7,117 bases of DNA from NCBI GenBank assembly GCA_002369295.1, contig DFDR01000102.1:9054-16170 (forward strand), read 5' to 3'. Under the pieces are notes generated by a model, which was not told where the DNA came from, did no database searches, and saw nothing but the letters and a program-made list of their open reading frames with translations. Below are positions 5,716-7,117 of this stretch, piece after piece. A program made the position numbers and the translations under genes. The number at the start of each line of letters is the position of its first letter. Positions within the stretch are counted from its first letter, which is position 1. This DNA comes from Desulfovibrionaceae bacterium UBA3823. GTDB lineage: Bacteria; Desulfobacterota; Desulfovibrionia; Desulfovibrionales; Desulfovibrionaceae.

Positions 5716-5744
5716 ACTGTGCCTGCCTTGCACAAGGTTGTCAA
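5716..5744 (-). promoter_or_regulatory. Candidate promoter of the hydrolase gene with internal palindrome
   Basis: On the minus strand a perfect TTGACA (5739-5744) is followed after 17 bases by CACAGT (5716-5721), only three of six matches to a -10 box. Between them lies the palindrome CCTTGCACAAGG (5726-5737), with perfect 5-bp arms, which could be an operator. The weak -10 could mean activator dependence or a chance -35 match. A start here gives a leader of about 200 bases. Confidence 0.3.
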
Positions 5745-5881
5745 CGAAGGAGCACGGGCGCGGCAACGGGCCTGGCCTCGGCGTCCGCACGCCTGCCACA
5801 GGCCCTGCAGGCCCCATCCTGCAGACTGGCCGAAGCCCTTTCCGCGCCCTCCGGCGACACCCTTTGGCCCTTTGCCCTGCA

Positions 5882-5910
5882 TTGCCTCTTGGTCAGAAAG
5901 GCTATACAGT
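5882..5910 (+). promoter_or_regulatory. Candidate promoter of the aminotransferase gene
   Basis: TTGCCT (5882-5887) and TACAGT (5905-5910) are separated by 17 bases, each with four of six consensus matches. A TATACA at 5903-5908 is an alternative -10 at a poorer spacing of 15. It is the only AT-leaning stretch upstream of the gene and would give a leader of about 105 bases. Confidence 0.35.
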
Positions 5911-6022
5911 TCAGCCTCTTCTCAAAACAAGGGACGCTCCCGCCCTGGGGCATGAGAGCGCCTGCAATCCCGGCCTTCCGCCTTGCGCCGAAGCCCCGGC
6001 CCCCACAGAGGATCCGACCGAC

Positions 6023-7117
6023 ATGATCAATAAAACGCGCCTTCTCACCCCCGGCCCCACCCCCCTGCCCGAACGCGTCCGCCTGGCTCTGGCCAAGGAC
6101 ATGATCCACCACCGCAAGGGCGAATTCCACAAGATCATGAACCATACCCAGGAGCAACTGAAGCTGCTCTTCGGCACGACCCAGCCCGTGCTGACGCTCT
6201 CCTGCTCCGGATCCGGCTCCATGACCGCCACCGTCTACAGCCTCTTCAACCCCGGCGACACGGTCATCGTGGTCAACGCCGGCAAGTTCGGCGAGCGCTG
6301 GGGCGAGATCGCCAAGATGCGAGGCCTCAAGGTCGCTGAAATCAAGAAGGAATGGGGCACCGCCGTCTCCGCCGAGGAAGTGGCCCGCGCCATTCAGGAG
6401 AACAGGGACGCCAAGGCCGTGCTCGTGCAGATGTCCGAGACATCCACCGGCGTCCTGCATCCCATCGAGGCCATTGCAGCCGTCACCCGCGCCACCGACA
6501 CCCTGCTCGTGGTCGATGGCATCTCAGGCGTCGGCATTTCCCCCTGCCCCATGGACAAGTGGGGCGTGGACTGCCTGCTCACCGGCTCCCAGAAGGGCCT
6601 CATGCTGCCCCCCGGCCTCGCCCTCCTCGCCCTCTCCGAGCGCGCCTGGAAGGTTTGCGAGGACATCAAGCCCGGCTGCTTCTACTTCGACCTGCCGGCT
6701 GAGCGCAAAAAGATTCTCAGCAAGTCCGAGACCCATTTCACCACGCCCGTGAACCTCATCGTCGGGCTGGAAGAAAGCCTCGGCATGCTCCTCGAAAGCG
6801 GCCTTGAAACCGTGTACCGCAAGCAGTGGGCCCTCACGCAGCTCTGCCGTCGCTGCGCCGATGCCATGGGTCTCAAGCTGCTCGCTCCCGAAAACTACAC
6901 CTGGGGCATCACCAGCATCCTCCTTCCCGATGGCGTGGACGGCATCCGGGTAATCAAGGACTGCGCCGAGCACTACGGCGTCTACCTTGCCGGCGGCCAG
7001 GACCAGCTCAAAGGCCGCATCGTGCGCGTTGGCCACATGGGCTGGGTGGACTGGGGCGACGTCGTCGCCACCATGTATGCCCTGAACCAGTGCATCATCG
7101 CCCGTGGCGGCTTCTCC
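6023..7117 (+). CDS. Class V PLP-dependent aminotransferase (serine/alanine-glyoxylate aminotransferase type), 3' end cut by window
   Basis: The 365 visible residues start MINKTRLLTPGPTPLP, the typical N-terminus of this family. The PLP phosphate-binding turn is SGSGSM (62-67), D165 in VVDGIS contacts the cofactor pyridine nitrogen, and K191 in TGSQKGL is the Schiff-base lysine. R335 in RIVRVGHMG is the likely substrate-carboxylate arginine. Family members have about 380-390 residues, so only the last 15-25 are missing. Such enzymes move amino groups between serine, alanine or aspartate and glyoxylate, pyruvate or related keto acids. The exact pair cannot be read from sequence. The start at 6023 is supported by AGAGGA (6007-6012) 10 bases upstream. 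Codon use strongly favours C-ending codons, more than the minus-strand genes, which fits good expression. The gene is divergent from its left neighbour and its downstream context is outside the window. Confidence 0.92.
   Translation, partial: MINKTRLLTPGPTPLPERVRLALAKDMIHHRKGEFHKIMNHTQEQLKLLFGTTQPVLTLSCSGSGSMTATVYSLFNPGDTVIVVNAGKFGERWGEIAKMRGLKVAEIKKEWGTAVSAEEVARAIQENRDAKAVLVQMSETSTGVLHPIEAIAAVTRATDTLLVVDGISGVGISPCPMDKWGVDCLLTGSQKGLMLPPGLALLALSERAWKVCEDIKPGCFYFDLPAERKKILSKSETHFTTPVNLIVGLEESLGMLLESGLETVYRKQWALTQLCRRCADAMGLKLLAPENYTWGITSILLPDGVDGIRVIKDCAEHYGVYLAGGQDQLKGRIVRVGHMGWVDWGDVVATMYALNQCIIARGGFS

Larger units (their letters stand above)
5507..6022. other. Divergent intergenic region between the hydrolase and the aminotransferase
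   Basis: These 516 bases separate two divergent genes. They contain the hydrolase ribosome binding site, a five-unit 16-bp repeat (5565-5644), a minus-strand -35 candidate with an adjacent palindrome (5716-5744) and a plus-strand promoter candidate (5882-5910). From 5745 to 5880 I see nothing specific. Open frames here lack ribosome binding sites and protein-like sequence. Confidence 0.6.

Noticed and set aside
5741..6460. Minus-strand open frame (239 codons) opposite the aminotransferase start
   Set aside because: It is a shadow of the conserved aminotransferase reading frame; the residues mirror GC-biased codons and show no family features.
1..7117. tRNA genes, rRNA, CRISPR arrays or riboswitches
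   Set aside because: I saw no cloverleaf with a TTCGA-type T-loop, no regularly spaced direct repeats with unique spacers, and no recognisable riboswitch core. The two short tandem arrays have no spacers and are not CRISPR-like.

Overview
The window is GC-rich DNA from a bacterial chromosome. Five complete or near-complete genes lie on the minus strand, and one gene on the plus strand runs off the right edge. The plus-strand class V aminotransferase, the purine-rich Shine-Dalgarno sites and the base composition are compatible with a Desulfovibrio-like anaerobe. That is an inference from recalled family resemblance, and there is no rRNA or other taxonomic marker here to prove it.

Layout, right to left along minus-strand transcription. 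(1) A small alpha/beta hydrolase of the YqiA/YcfP (UPF0227) type, 4928-5506, has an intact Ser-Asp-His triad. (2) A 422-residue protein, 3544-4812, aligns from memory with almost the whole catalytic half of IS256/Mutator transposases but has lost two of the three DDE residues. It sits in a clean reading frame with a strong ribosome binding site and no visible transposon ends. (3) A 335-base gap carries a near-consensus sigma-70 promoter (3253-3281) with an imperfect dyad in its spacer. (4) A MoxR-like AAA+ ATPase, 2216-3208, is followed with zero spacing (TAGATG) by a VWA-like protein with an N-terminal HExxH metallopeptidase-like domain, 728-2215. This is the known pairing of an AAA+ chaperone with a MIDAS partner. 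(5) After a 213-base gap with a 13-bp tandem repeat comes a 160-residue unrecognised protein, 32-514. Its translation start region is nearly identical to that of the ATPase gene, which suggests it belongs to the same module.

On the plus strand, after a 516-base divergent intergenic region (5507-6022) with a five-unit 16-bp repeat and weak promoter candidates, lies a class V PLP-dependent aminotransferase (6023 to the edge). It has its PLP lysine and lacks only its C-terminal end.

The most unusual item is the catalytically dead IS256-like protein, a candidate domesticated transposase. The second is the ATPase/VWA/160-residue module behind a dedicated, probably regulated promoter. Several long open frames opposite these genes are GC-bias shadows and are not annotated.
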